Shown in pieces: positions 34,536 to 43,702 of a DNA stretch of 64,000 bases (the stretch's first letter is position 1; every line of letters begins with the position of its first letter). Where the stretch lies: assembly GCA_938042245.1 (NCBI GenBank), contig CALIRO010000041.1, positions 17,573-81,572 on the forward strand, read 5' to 3'. Made by a program: the position numbers and the translations under genes. The DNA is from an uncultured Thermoguttaceae bacterium (GTDB taxonomy: Bacteria > Planctomycetota > Planctomycetia > Pirellulales > Thermoguttaceae). Below the pieces are notes generated by a model. The model saw nothing but the letters and a program-made list of their open reading frames with translations. It did not search any database and had not been told where the DNA came from.

Positions 34536-36401
34536 ATGTGTGGCATTGTAGGTTATGTTGGGTATCGGGAGGCGGTGGAGGTTTTAATTCACGGGCTGCA
34601 CCGTTTGGAATATCGGGGGTATGATAGTGCGGGCGTGGCGGTGATCGGGCCGGAGGGCCGGATTCAGGTGATCAAAACGGCCGGCCGAATTGCCGACCTG
34701 GAGCACCTTCTGGCCAAGCAGGCGCTTGAGGGCCGGATCGGCATTGGCCATACCCGGTGGGCCACGCATGGACCGCCCAGTCAGATTAATGCCCATCCGC
34801 ATTTGGGCGGTGATGGGCTGGTGGCGGTGGTCCATAATGGGGTGATTGAAAATTATGAGGCGCTGCGCGGCCGGTTGGAGGCGGAAGGCTACCGGTTCCA
34901 ATCGGCTACCGACACCGAGGCCATTGCTCATCTGGTAGTCGAATGCCTTCGGACGGCCCCTAGCCATGGCAAACCAGCCGTTTCCCTCGACGAGCTGATC
35001 GCTGCGGTACAGGCAGCCCTGGCCCAACTGCAAGGCACGTATGGTTTGGCGATGTTGTTTCGCGATTGGCCGGGACTGATCCTGGCAGCACGTCGGGGCA
35101 GCCCGTTGATTGTAGGCGTGGGCCAAAATGAACATTTTATCTCTAGCGACGCAGCTGCCCTTGTCGGTTATACGGACAAGATCATTCCTCTGGCCGACCA
35201 CGAACTGGTGGTGCTAACGGCCGATAGCTTCCGGCTGATCCACCGGGATTATGGACATCGTCATCCGACGGTGCAAGTGTTGGATTGGTCGGCCGATCAG
35301 GTCAGCCGGGGCGGCTATGCCCACTTCATGCTTAAGGAGATCTTTGAGCAGCCGGAGGCGATTCGGAACACCATGCGTGGTCGGCTGGATTGGGACGAAG
35401 CCACCGCGCGATTCGGCGGCCTGAACCTGTCGCCCCAGGAACTTCGGCGGGTGCGGCGGCTGATTTTTACCGGCTGCGGCACCAGTTGGCACGCCGGCCT
35501 AGTGGGCGAATATCTGATCGAAACCCTTGCTCGACTTCCCGTGGAAGTCGAATACGCCTCGGAACTTCGCTATCGGAATCCGCCGCTCGAAAACGATACC
35601 CTGGTCTTTGCCATCACCCAAAGCGGCGAGACCGCGGACACCCTGGCCGCCCTCCGCGAAATGAAACGCAAGGGCTTGCCCACACTGGCCATCTGTAATG
35701 TCGTCGGCAGTAGCATTGCCCGAGAAGCCGACGGCGGCATCTATCTGCATGCTGGCCCGGAAATCGGCGTGGCCTCCACCAAGGCATATACCTGCCAATG
35801 CACCGTTTTAGTGCTTCTAGCCCTGTATTTTGGGCGTCTGCGCCATTTAGGGTTTGACGATGGTCTGCGCATTCTGGAAGACCTTCAGCAGTTGCCGGAT
35901 CAAGTGGCCCAAGCCCTGCAAACCCACCAGCAAATCCGGGAAATTGCCGAAAAATATGCTCACTGTGAACATTTCTTATACCTCGGTCGGCACGTCAATT
36001 TCCCTACGGCGCTGGAAGGAGCGCTGAAAATGAAAGAGATTAGCTACATCCATGCTGAAGGATACCCGGCTGCCGAAATGAAACATGGCCCAATCGCCTT
36101 GGTCGATGAGCGGACTCCTAGTGTGTTTCTGATGCCCCAGGGCGCCGTCTATGAGAAGGTGGTAGCCAATCTGCAGGAGATTAAAGCCCGTGGCGGGCCG
36201 GTCATTGCCGTGGTCTGCCAAGGCGACCGGAAAGCAAGCCAACTCGCCGATGAAGTGATCGAAATTCCATCTGTCCCCGAATTTTTGCAACCGATGGTCT
36301 CGGTAGTGCCGCTGCAACTGCTGGCCTACTATACGGCCGTGGCCCGCGGCTGCGACGTGGATAAACCGCGCAACTTGGCCAAAAGCGTTACTGTCGAATA
36401 A
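34536..36401 (+). CDS. glmS: Glutamine-fructose-6-phosphate aminotransferase (isomerising)
   Basis: 621 residues, the first enzyme of UDP-GlcNAc synthesis: glutamine plus fructose-6-phosphate gives glucosamine-6-phosphate. It supplies cell-wall and envelope sugars. The N-terminal glutaminase (residues 1-240) has Cys2 as nucleophile directly after the start Met (MCGIVGYVG), HRLEYRGYDSAG and HTRWATHG. Two SIS domains follow, with IFTGCGTSWHAG and FAITQSGETADTLAALR, then HFLYLGRHVNFPTALEGALK. The C-terminus is KPRNLAKSVTVE. ATG 34536 is fixed because the nucleophile must be residue 2; the extension to 34464 is not used. No glmS ribozyme is recognised upstream. Confidence 0.98.
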   Translation: MCGIVGYVGYREAVEVLIHGLHRLEYRGYDSAGVAVIGPEGRIQVIKTAGRIADLEHLLAKQALEGRIGIGHTRWATHGPPSQINAHPHLGGDGLVAVVHNGVIENYEALRGRLEAEGYRFQSATDTEAIAHLVVECLRTAPSHGKPAVSLDELIAAVQAALAQLQGTYGLAMLFRDWPGLILAARRGSPLIVGVGQNEHFISSDAAALVGYTDKIIPLADHELVVLTADSFRLIHRDYGHRHPTVQVLDWSADQVSRGGYAHFMLKEIFEQPEAIRNTMRGRLDWDEATARFGGLNLSPQELRRVRRLIFTGCGTSWHAGLVGEYLIETLARLPVEVEYASELRYRNPPLENDTLVFAITQSGETADTLAALREMKRKGLPTLAICNVVGSSIAREADGGIYLHAGPEIGVASTKAYTCQCTVLVLLALYFGRLRHLGFDDGLRILEDLQQLPDQVAQALQTHQQIREIAEKYAHCEHFLYLGRHVNFPTALEGALKMKEISYIHAEGYPAAEMKHGPIALVDERTPSVFLMPQGAVYEKVVANLQEIKARGGPVIAVVCQGDRKASQLADEVIEIPSVPEFLQPMVSVVPLQLLAYYTAVARGCDVDKPRNLAKSVTVE

Positions 36402-36551
36402 CTCCTGGCATCGCCGGCCGGAGCTGGGCCATATCTGGTGAGCCTTTCTGCTGAGGTAGGAGGGAGGAGATGCCGGATTTCTGTTTGCTTAGAGATAAAA
36501 GCCCCCCGGTTTGCCTCAGCAGCCTGCCATACCAATGAAGGCGTTGGGAGA
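36402..36551. other. Short gap between convergent genes
   Basis: glmS (plus) and the HtrA-like gene (minus) converge across 150 bp. I see no clear terminator hairpin. Confidence 0.5.
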
Positions 36552-37772
36552 TTATTCCTCGACTTCCAGGCGGACCGGTACCTCGATGAGTCGGCCCTGC
36601 CGGAGCACATTCAGGATGACGACCTCACCGGGCTGTTTGCTTTCGATGAGGCTGAGGAATTCATCGGCATTTTTAATTTTTTGGCCATCCACACCCACGA
36701 TCAAATCGGCGGCCGAGCGGTCCACGGTGGTGTATTCATAGACCAAGGGGCCTTGGCGGCGGCGTTGCCGGATGACCTGAGGACCTTGAATACCGGCTTT
36801 TTCTGCGGGTCCGCCAGGGGCCAAAGCCGCCACTAACAGCCCCCGGTCCGTCTGATAGACCCGCAAGATGCCCACGTCCGGCCGACGCACCCGGCCATGC
36901 TCAATTAGTTGCGGCACCACCCGAGCAATGGTATTGACCGGGATGGCAAAGCCCACTCCGGCGCTTTCACCGGTTCGGCTGGCAATGGCCGTATTCATCC
37001 CGATCATTCGTCCCCGGGTATCCAACAGCGGACCGCCGGAATTACCCGGATTAATCGCCGCATCGATTTGGATGATGTTTTTAATGGTGCGAGCTTGTGA
37101 GCGGCTGGGCAAGGTCCGGTTGAGACTGGAGATGATCCCGGTGGTCAGCGTCCGCTCAAAACCGAACGGATTGCCAATCGCATACACCCGCTGACCCACC
37201 CGGAGCCGATTCGAATCCCCAAACATCACAGGAAACAGCTCTTCTGGTGGAGCGTCGATCCGCAAGACCGCCACATCGGTTACCCGATCCTTCCCTACCA
37301 GGCGAGCAGCATACGATTTGCCGTTAAACAAGGTCACCTGAATCTGTTGGGCTCCTTCGACCACATGACAATTGGTCAGGATATGACCTTTACGGTCCAG
37401 GACCACGCCGCTGCCTTCGCCCTCGGCAGGGATTTCCACAGCAAACAGCAGCAGGGCCCCTTCCCGAATGCTTTTGGTGGTAATATGGACCACCGAGCGA
37501 TTGCACAGTTCATAGACCCAGACATGGACCCGTTCTTCGGGCGTTAGGTCGGCCAGTTCGGGCAAGTCCGCAAGGTTAGGGATTTGTTCCGGACGGGCGG
37601 GAGAAGGCGGGCCCAAAAAGGTTGCCCCAGCCTGGGGAGAAAAGGACGACGAAAGCTCCTGGGCTGCCAACGGTTTCTCCCGCTGCAGCTCCCCCAACCA
37701 ACTCATCAGGCCTATTCCACCTACCAATCCTACCGCCAACCACCCAATGGCCCAAAAAACGCTCCGCTTCAT
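36552..37772 (-). CDS. HtrA/DegP-like trypsin-fold serine protease with PDZ
   Basis: 406 residues. One N-terminal membrane anchor (residues 4-26, SVFWAIGWLAVGLVGGIGL) is followed by a Pro-rich linker to about residue 75. The protease domain covers about 80-270. The catalytic triad is complete: His136 (LTNCHVV), Asp167 (TDVAVLRI) and Ser245 (NPGNSGGPLL). A single PDZ-like domain covers about 285-400 (LVAALAPGGPAEKAGI and LIVGVDGQKIKNADEF), with an Arg-rich insert. The layout resembles DegS/HtrA-type, membrane-anchored proteases that degrade or sense misfolded envelope proteins. ATG 37772 is chosen; the ORF extends seven codons upstream. No sigma-E-type partner nearby. Confidence 0.95.
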   Translation of the reverse strand: MKRSVFWAIGWLAVGLVGGIGLMSWLGELQREKPLAAQELSSSFSPQAGATFLGPPSPARPEQIPNLADLPELADLTPEERVHVWVYELCNRSVVHITTKSIREGALLLFAVEIPAEGEGSGVVLDRKGHILTNCHVVEGAQQIQVTLFNGKSYAARLVGKDRVTDVAVLRIDAPPEELFPVMFGDSNRLRVGQRVYAIGNPFGFERTLTTGIISSLNRTLPSRSQARTIKNIIQIDAAINPGNSGGPLLDTRGRMIGMNTAIASRTGESAGVGFAIPVNTIARVVPQLIEHGRVRRPDVGILRVYQTDRGLLVAALAPGGPAEKAGIQGPQVIRQRRRQGPLVYEYTTVDRSAADLIVGVDGQKIKNADEFLSLIESKQPGEVVILNVLRQGRLIEVPVRLEVEE

Positions 37773-38667
37773 AAAGGAACCCTGCTTTCGCAACAGATTA
37801 TCTAGTCTGGTATCCAGGCATTAGCCTAGAGCCTAGAAGGCCCATTGCCTGAGATCCCACGCCTACCTGATGTCCACCCATCCAGGACCCGGTGCTGCCC
37901 CTCAGTTGCTGGTCTCGGAGGGGAACACCAGAAGAACCTATCCACGCTCGGGAAAGCCTCCAATGTTTAAATTTCCCCTATACGGTGGATTTCGTCAATA
38001 GGAGGAAACCCTACTCATGAGGGGAATGGTCCTCCTGCTCCCTGCGAAAAAGATGGGATTTGTTTGGGAAGGAACAGCTTGATGGAGGATAAATAACTCC
38101 TAATAAGTTGTAGGAACTTTTGAATAGTTTAAAGGAGATATTTTTACACTGTTTTGGAACCTCTGTCAACATCACCAACATATAGTGGGACTACTAACAT
38201 TAGACTCAATATATAGTGTCCAGCAATGGGAACCGATAGGCAAAGGAACAAATCAAATGTTCGCAAAGTTCATGCGATATTCAGTATTTTGCAGAGCTTC
38301 CTTGTAATTGACGGGCTAAACAAAATAGAGAATTTGCGCAAAATGCGCAATATAGAACGCTTTAGAAAAACTAAAGGAATTAGTCGGATTTTTTCGGGGA
38401 TAAAACAGAGAAAGTCGAAACTCTTAAACAGAGAGAGGCAAGTCTTTCAGGAGTGGGGAAAGCGGGTTGAGGAAGGGAGTTTCAAAATTCCCGTTTCCTG
38501 AGAGGAGGGGGGGCGGTATAATGAGAACTTTATTTTGCGGAGCGATCGAGCAGCTCTTCCGCCTTTTCAAAGCAGCCGGGGCGGAGGGAGGTGGGAGTCC
38601 CTATTTTTAGCGGCACAAACCCATTCTCTGGAGGGCTGATTGATCCGGCCAAGCATGGACGCACGGC
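37773..38667. other. Long intergenic region with the partner 169-bp repeat
   Basis: No gene is supported in 895 bp between divergent genes. Bases 38131-38299 are repeat copy B. The part that follows (38300-38420) is unusually AT-rich, with GCGCAAAATGCGCAA at about 38335. Confidence 0.6.
38131..38299 (+). repeat. 169-bp dispersed repeat, copy B
   Basis: It aligns without a gap to the reverse complement of 497-665, with 139 of 169 bases identical (about 82%, counted by hand). Most differences are transitions. The shared blocks include AAAGGAG at the start, TATAGTGG in the middle, GGCAAAGGAAC and a final GCTT. Two copies in opposite orientation at intergenic sites make a mobile or structured element plausible. 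Confidence 0.85.
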
Positions 38668-41535
38668 ATGGCGGAACGGATGCCGCAAGAAGAAACCTCG
38701 CTTTTAGCCAAGCCCATGGCGGCGCTGACCGCCCTGGCGGTCCGATATCCTGTGAGGACTTTGGCCGCAGCGGGCCTATTGGCTCTGCTTTGTACAGGCC
38801 TATCCGCTCGCTATCTGCGCTTGCATACTGCGCGCAGCGACCTGATCAATCCGCAAAGCCAATACCATCGCTATTGGCTGGAATATACCGACGAGTTTAC
38901 GGATCAAGAGGATGTGGTTGTGGTTCTGGAGGGGCAGCATGCCGAGCAGGTGGCTGGCGCCGCCCATGAGCTGGTGGCCACTTTAGAAAAACACCCTCAA
39001 TATTTTAGTGCCATTTTACATCGGCTGGATTTTAGCCGGTTGCAGGCCAAGGGCCTGTATTATTTGCCGCTCGAGCAATTGGAAAAGCTAGAGCAGAAGC
39101 TTCAGCAGGCAGACTGTGGGCTGAAGAGGTTTCGGGATCTTTGGAGGGGGAATGCCCAACTTCCCTCTGGCCCCCCATTAACCAACCTGGCCGGGCCATC
39201 TGGGCTAGAATCTACTCTGCCCCGCCAGAGCTTCTTGCCCCCGCCGGTGATAGCCCGTGAGCCGAAAGGATTCTTTTTCCACTCGAATCCTCCGAGTGCC
39301 TCAGCCCATCAGAAACCTAGTCCCGGCAAGCAAGAAGAAGACAGGGGGCCAGCCGGTTTGTTAGGGTTGGGGGATTGGGGGCCTTCAGAGGTAGCGTTTA
39401 GTCCGTCCATGCCCTCCTGGCCCACCGAGGACCTACGGAGTGCGGATGGCCGCATGGCGTTTGTGTTATTACGATTGGTCAAGGAAACAGAGGAGAAGTT
39501 TGCTCGGCATTCGGAGCAGATTGAGACGCTGCGGCGGATCGTGGCCCATCTGCGAGCACGGCATCCGGAGGTAAAAATTGGGCTGACGGGCTTACCGATT
39601 ATTGAACACGACGAGATGCGGGCCAGTGAGGTGTCCTCGGCCCGAGCCAGTATCTTGGCTCTGGTGGGGGTGATGTTTGTGTTTGTGATGGGCTTTGGAG
39701 GGTTACGGCATCCGCTGTTGGCCAATGGGGCACTGATGTGCGGCATGATCTGGGCCAGCGGATTTACGACGCTGGCGATTGGTCGGCTGAATATATTGAG
39801 CATTGCGTTTGCGGCCATTTTGATCGGGCAAGGGGCGGATTTTGGGATTTACTATATTGCGCGGTATTTACAGCTTCGGAAGACAAGCAACTTAGGACCG
39901 GAGGAGGCGTTGATCCAGACGGGGCGGACGGCTGGACCCAGTATTGCCGATGGCGCCCTAGGTACGGCGGCCGCCTTCTTCATGGCGGGCCTTACCGATT
40001 TCCAAGGCGTAGCCGAACTAGGCATCATTGCCGGCGGTGGCCTGATCCTATGTTGGCTAGCCACTATGGTGGTTCTGCCGGCCATGGTCCGTTTAGTGGA
40101 CGGATGGAAGTTATTCCGCCGGCTGCCCGAACCATTGGACCTGTTGCCTTGGTTTCGACCATTATATAGGTGGCCCCGCTTGAGCCTGGCTGTTACGGTG
40201 CTCATTACCGTCGGGTTGAGCCTGGGCATCAGCCGATTGTGGTATGACCAAAATCTGTTCAATTTACTTCCGGCTGGGCTAGAAAGCGTGCAGTGGGAGC
40301 GGCGGCTAGTGGCCCAAACCGATAAAGCCGTCTATTATGCGTTGTCCATTGCCGACAGCCCTCAACAGGTCCGCCAACGAAAAAAGCGATTCTTGCAGCT
40401 TCCTTCGGTAGATCGGGTGGAAGAAATTGCTTCGGTCCTGGCGGAGCAGCAAGAGAGCAAACAGCCGGTAATTGCCCGCATCCGTCAACGTCTCCAAGAC
40501 CTGACTGCTCAGATAGACTGGGTCCAACAGAAGTTGTCCGAATCGGCCCAGCACCTTCCGCAGGCCGGCCCCCCAAATACAACCGTCAGCCTGGCAACGC
40601 CACCGATGGCCCAAAGTTCCTTCCAGACCGCCTCTGCAGTGGGCCTCACCGGCAGCGTTTCCCCCGATGAACCGGACGCTGGTGTGGCAATGCTACTAGG
40701 CAAGGCTTCCCTTGAACAGATCGCGGCGTTTCGGGCATTTTTGGAATCCTTGGCGGAGTTCTCCGATCCGGAACCGCCACGTCTGCAAGACCTCCCCCGG
40801 GGACTGACAGAGCGGTTTGTCGGTCGCCATGGTCGGCATCTGATGAAAGTCTACAGTAAAGCCGATATCTGGGACCGGGACGGGATGTCGCAATTTGTCC
40901 GCGAGCTCCGGAGCGTCGATCCCCGAGTTACTGGCAATCCGGTCCAAATCTACGAAGCAAGCCGACAAATGAAACAAAGTTTTATTCAGGCGGCCTTCTA
41001 TGCTTCCTTGGTGATTGTGCCGCTTCTGTGGTTCGACTTCCGGAAGGTTCGGCATACCTTCTGGGCCATTTTGCCTCTGCTGTTGGGGATGGTCCAGATG
41101 TTTGGCCTGATGGGGCTATTAGACATTCCGCTGAACCCGGCCAATATGATTGTACTGCCGATCATCCTGGGGATCGGCATCGACAACGGGGTGCACATTG
41201 TGCATGATTTTCTGCAGCAAGGCCGGAACTATCGCTCCATGAGCGCTTCGACCTGCATGGCTATTGTGATCAATTCTCTGTGCAACATGGTCGGCTTCGG
41301 CAGTCTGATGATCGCCAGCCATCAGGGTCTGCAAAGTCTCGGCCGGGTGCTCACCATAGGCATGGCCTGCATCTTGGCCAATTCGCTGGTCTTGCCGAAC
41401 TTGTTGCTCCTATATCAGCAGCGCCAAAACCGCCAAAACGACTCCCTGGAGCCAATGGGTGCATTGGCTGCTATTCCCGATGTGTCCGAGGAACCGGCGT
41501 GTAGCCAGCAGCAATTGGAACGTCGGGCGGCATAA
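38668..41535 (+). CDS. RND/MMPL-family transporter, HpnN-like
   Basis: 955 residues with about 12 predicted membrane helices and two large periplasmic loops. Pieces in order: the first helix TLAAAGLLALLCTGLSARYL, loop 1 with VVVVLEGQHAEQVA, the helix block ILALVGVMFVFVMGFGGLRHP, GQGADFGIYYIARYL, the second half LSLAVTVLITVGLSLG, and MIVLPIILGIGIDNGVHIVHDFL. That last stretch carries the (I/V)DN-G-V motif of HpnN-like RND proteins, which carry hydrophobic cargo such as hopanoids to the outer membrane. Low-complexity Pro/Ser-rich stretches sit in both loops. The ATG at 38668 has no strong ribosome site. No hopanoid genes are in the window, so cargo is unproven. Confidence 0.88.
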   Translation: MAERMPQEETSLLAKPMAALTALAVRYPVRTLAAAGLLALLCTGLSARYLRLHTARSDLINPQSQYHRYWLEYTDEFTDQEDVVVVLEGQHAEQVAGAAHELVATLEKHPQYFSAILHRLDFSRLQAKGLYYLPLEQLEKLEQKLQQADCGLKRFRDLWRGNAQLPSGPPLTNLAGPSGLESTLPRQSFLPPPVIAREPKGFFFHSNPPSASAHQKPSPGKQEEDRGPAGLLGLGDWGPSEVAFSPSMPSWPTEDLRSADGRMAFVLLRLVKETEEKFARHSEQIETLRRIVAHLRARHPEVKIGLTGLPIIEHDEMRASEVSSARASILALVGVMFVFVMGFGGLRHPLLANGALMCGMIWASGFTTLAIGRLNILSIAFAAILIGQGADFGIYYIARYLQLRKTSNLGPEEALIQTGRTAGPSIADGALGTAAAFFMAGLTDFQGVAELGIIAGGGLILCWLATMVVLPAMVRLVDGWKLFRRLPEPLDLLPWFRPLYRWPRLSLAVTVLITVGLSLGISRLWYDQNLFNLLPAGLESVQWERRLVAQTDKAVYYALSIADSPQQVRQRKKRFLQLPSVDRVEEIASVLAEQQESKQPVIARIRQRLQDLTAQIDWVQQKLSESAQHLPQAGPPNTTVSLATPPMAQSSFQTASAVGLTGSVSPDEPDAGVAMLLGKASLEQIAAFRAFLESLAEFSDPEPPRLQDLPRGLTERFVGRHGRHLMKVYSKADIWDRDGMSQFVRELRSVDPRVTGNPVQIYEASRQMKQSFIQAAFYASLVIVPLLWFDFRKVRHTFWAILPLLLGMVQMFGLMGLLDIPLNPANMIVLPIILGIGIDNGVHIVHDFLQQGRNYRSMSASTCMAIVINSLCNMVGFGSLMIASHQGLQSLGRVLTIGMACILANSLVLPNLLLLYQQRQNRQNDSLEPMGALAAIPDVSEEPACSQQQLERRAA

Positions 41536-41592
41536 ACCTGTTTGTTCACCCCCAGAGCAAATCCCAGCAAGCTCTCGAAAGCCGATCGTTCC

Positions 41593-42864
41593 CTACGGCT
41601 TCCGGGTTGAAAAAGCGATGCCTTCAATTTCTACCAGCAGGTCAGGTCGGCAGACATCAGCAATCGCATAGATGGTGGGCAGTTCGCCTAACCGCCGCTC
41701 ACACGCCCGCCGGACCACCGGATAATCCTCCGGCCGTTTGATATACACGCGGGCCAAAGCAATGCCTTCCAATGTGGTACCTAAACCGGGCATCCCGTGC
41801 CGAGCCAAATTCTCCTCCGAAATCAACGCCTGAATATTGTCCAGGGTCTCATGGGTTTGGGCTTCCGGGTCGCCGATGTGGCGGGTTTCCGAACCGGTAA
41901 TGCTCGCTGTGCCGGAGATCAAGATCGTCGCATACGGACCGCAGGACAGCGCCATCGCCCGACAAAATTTGGGACTTTTTATGCCGTACTTGGCCGAATA
42001 TTGGTAGGCGGAAACTTGCCGGGGATTCTCCAACGGAACAGCCCGAATATCCGAGCGCTCCGTGGCAAAGGCGATACAGCTCATGAGGATATCCCGGCCA
42101 TCGGCGCCGATGCCGGTGCTGGCCGGATACACCTCCCCGCGGAAACTCGGCAGCACCAGGTCCCGGGCAAACCGGAACTGTTGGTAAAAATCCGTTCTCG
42201 CTCGATTCAGTTCTTTGTAGCGTTGGGTCTGGCCTTCCGGGCCGACTATATCGCTCAGATAGAGCCAGGTACGGATGACTTGCTCGAAATGTACCCCTGC
42301 CTGGTTCAAAAGGGCCTGCATCCGCTGGAATGCGCTGAGCGAACGTTCATAGACACTGGGGGCATCGGTTTCCGGCTGCACATGGGCCAGATGAATCCAA
42401 CTGACGCCGTTGTGCCGAGTGATGACCAATTGTTCGCTTCGGCGCTCAATCTGGACTTCCCCGAAGCCTCGGCCAACCCCCAAGGCTTCAATAGCTAGCA
42501 ATTTTCCCTCGCAGGGATGCTGCGGCACATACGTGGTGGCAGGAAGTTCATCACCATAGAAATCCCGCATGATCTGCCGACATGGCTCGGTCATCCGGGC
42601 ATCACTGAGAAAGACCGCCTGATGAACGATGGAGCCTCGGGTGCTCTCTTCCTGGATGACCGCTTCTAAGGTTTTTAAGGCGTCGTAGGCCTGCTCCTGC
42701 AGGGTTCGGCCGGTCCGTGGCACTGCCGCCGCATATACGTGTCGTATATCCTGCAGCTCCACTACCGAATAACCTATCCCCGCACTGGAATATTTCCGGA
42801 CAATCGTCGAAGTCCATTGGGCGGGACGAACAGAACTGCCAGTGGTCGAAATGTAGGTGGGCAT
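41593..42864 (-). CDS. RidA/YjgF-like (chorismatase-like) protein
   Basis: 423 residues, cytoplasmic. It has two stretches with YjgF/RidA features. Residues 45-140 read YAAAVPRTGRTLQEQAYDAL and end in ATTYVPQHPCEGKLLAIEALG. Residues 300-420 read ILISGTASITGSETRHIGDPE, THETLDNIQALI and ADVCRPDLLVEIEGIA. RidA-fold proteins include imine deaminases, and the larger fused relatives include FkbO/Hyg5-type chorismatases (hydroxybenzoate synthesis). The second repeat keeps the strand-helix pattern and a proposed substrate arginine. Which reaction it does cannot be decided. The ATG at 42864 has GGCAACGCC before it, a weak ribosome site. Confidence 0.7.
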   Translation of the reverse strand: MPTYISTTGSSVRPAQWTSTIVRKYSSAGIGYSVVELQDIRHVYAAAVPRTGRTLQEQAYDALKTLEAVIQEESTRGSIVHQAVFLSDARMTEPCRQIMRDFYGDELPATTYVPQHPCEGKLLAIEALGVGRGFGEVQIERRSEQLVITRHNGVSWIHLAHVQPETDAPSVYERSLSAFQRMQALLNQAGVHFEQVIRTWLYLSDIVGPEGQTQRYKELNRARTDFYQQFRFARDLVLPSFRGEVYPASTGIGADGRDILMSCIAFATERSDIRAVPLENPRQVSAYQYSAKYGIKSPKFCRAMALSCGPYATILISGTASITGSETRHIGDPEAQTHETLDNIQALISEENLARHGMPGLGTTLEGIALARVYIKRPEDYPVVRRACERRLGELPTIYAIADVCRPDLLVEIEGIAFSTRKP

Positions 42865-43249
42865 GGCGTTGGGCGGGAAAAAAGGAAGGTGGGAAGGGAT
42901 CTTCTAGCTTGTAGTTTACTTATCGGCCAAAAGGGTGTCAATACCCCCATCCAAGAAAAAGAAGCTTTTCATAAAATGGGAAAAATAGCTCCCTGGGGCA
43001 AACAATCCCAACTTTATCGAACTGGCAGGCCATGGGCTACTGCCTTCCCAACTGTATAGCCCGGTCAGAATCCCTCGGACGGCACAGAGTCGTTCGGAAA
43101 GAGCTGGGGGAGCGAGGTACCGACTGCCGCCTGCAAGAATCCCAGAGCAACCTTCGCCTAACATGCCCCAGACTTTCCTTTTGCGGTAAAATAGGTGGGA
43201 CTGATTGGTAGGTGAGGATTCAATCACAGGAGCTCAGAGAGATTTTCCT
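42865..43249. other. Divergent intergenic region upstream of moaE
   Basis: These 385 bp hold no gene, and no clear promoter was found. Confidence 0.5.
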
Positions 43250-43702
43250 ATGATTGCTTTTTCCCAGCAGCCGATCGACGTCCAAGCGGTTCTGGAGGCC
43301 GTTCGGACCACGCAAGCGGGTGCCCTGGTCCTTTTTCTAGGTACGGTGCGTTCCAGGAGTCAGGGAAAAGTCGTAGTGGGTTTAGAGTACGAATGTTACC
43401 CTGAAATGGCCCATCAAGTTCTCTCCCAATTGGTCGAACAGGCCAAAGCCCGCTGGAATCTGCTTGGCTGTGCGGTGGTGCATCGGACGGGGCGAGTCCT
43501 GGTGGGCGAAGTCAGTGTGGCCATTGCGTGCTCTGCCCCTCATCGAGCCGATGCCTTTGCGGCCGCTCAGTGGTTGATCGACCAACTGAAACACCACGTA
43601 CCCATTTGGAAAAAGGAATATTATACCGATGGTACCAGCCAGTGGGTTTCTGCTGCTGGTTCTGCGGTTCCGGGATCCCTGGCCTCAGGAGAGTCTGCGT
43701 GA
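43250..43702 (+). CDS. moaE: Molybdopterin synthase catalytic subunit MoaE
   Basis: 150 residues. MoaE is the large subunit of MPT synthase, which inserts two sulfurs into cyclic pyranopterin monophosphate using MoaD thiocarboxylate. Signatures: LVLFLGTVRSRSQG, LEYECYPEMA, VVHRTGRVLVGEVSVAIACSAPHRADAF and PIWKKEYYTDG, which carries the active-site lysines. Start ATG 43250 is chosen; an extension to 43205 lacks a ribosome site. Its stop overlaps the moaA start in TGATG, so the two are coupled. moaD, moaB and moaC are not in the window. The last 15 residues (SAAGSAVPG..) are an extra tail. Confidence 0.96.
   Translation: MIAFSQQPIDVQAVLEAVRTTQAGALVLFLGTVRSRSQGKVVVGLEYECYPEMAHQVLSQLVEQAKARWNLLGCAVVHRTGRVLVGEVSVAIACSAPHRADAFAAAQWLIDQLKHHVPIWKKEYYTDGTSQWVSAAGSAVPGSLASGESA

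Noticed and set aside
38226..38501. A 91-codon frame overlapping repeat copy B
   Set aside because: No good ribosome site; copy A has no start codon and its frame soon diverges. Kept only as a low-interest finding.
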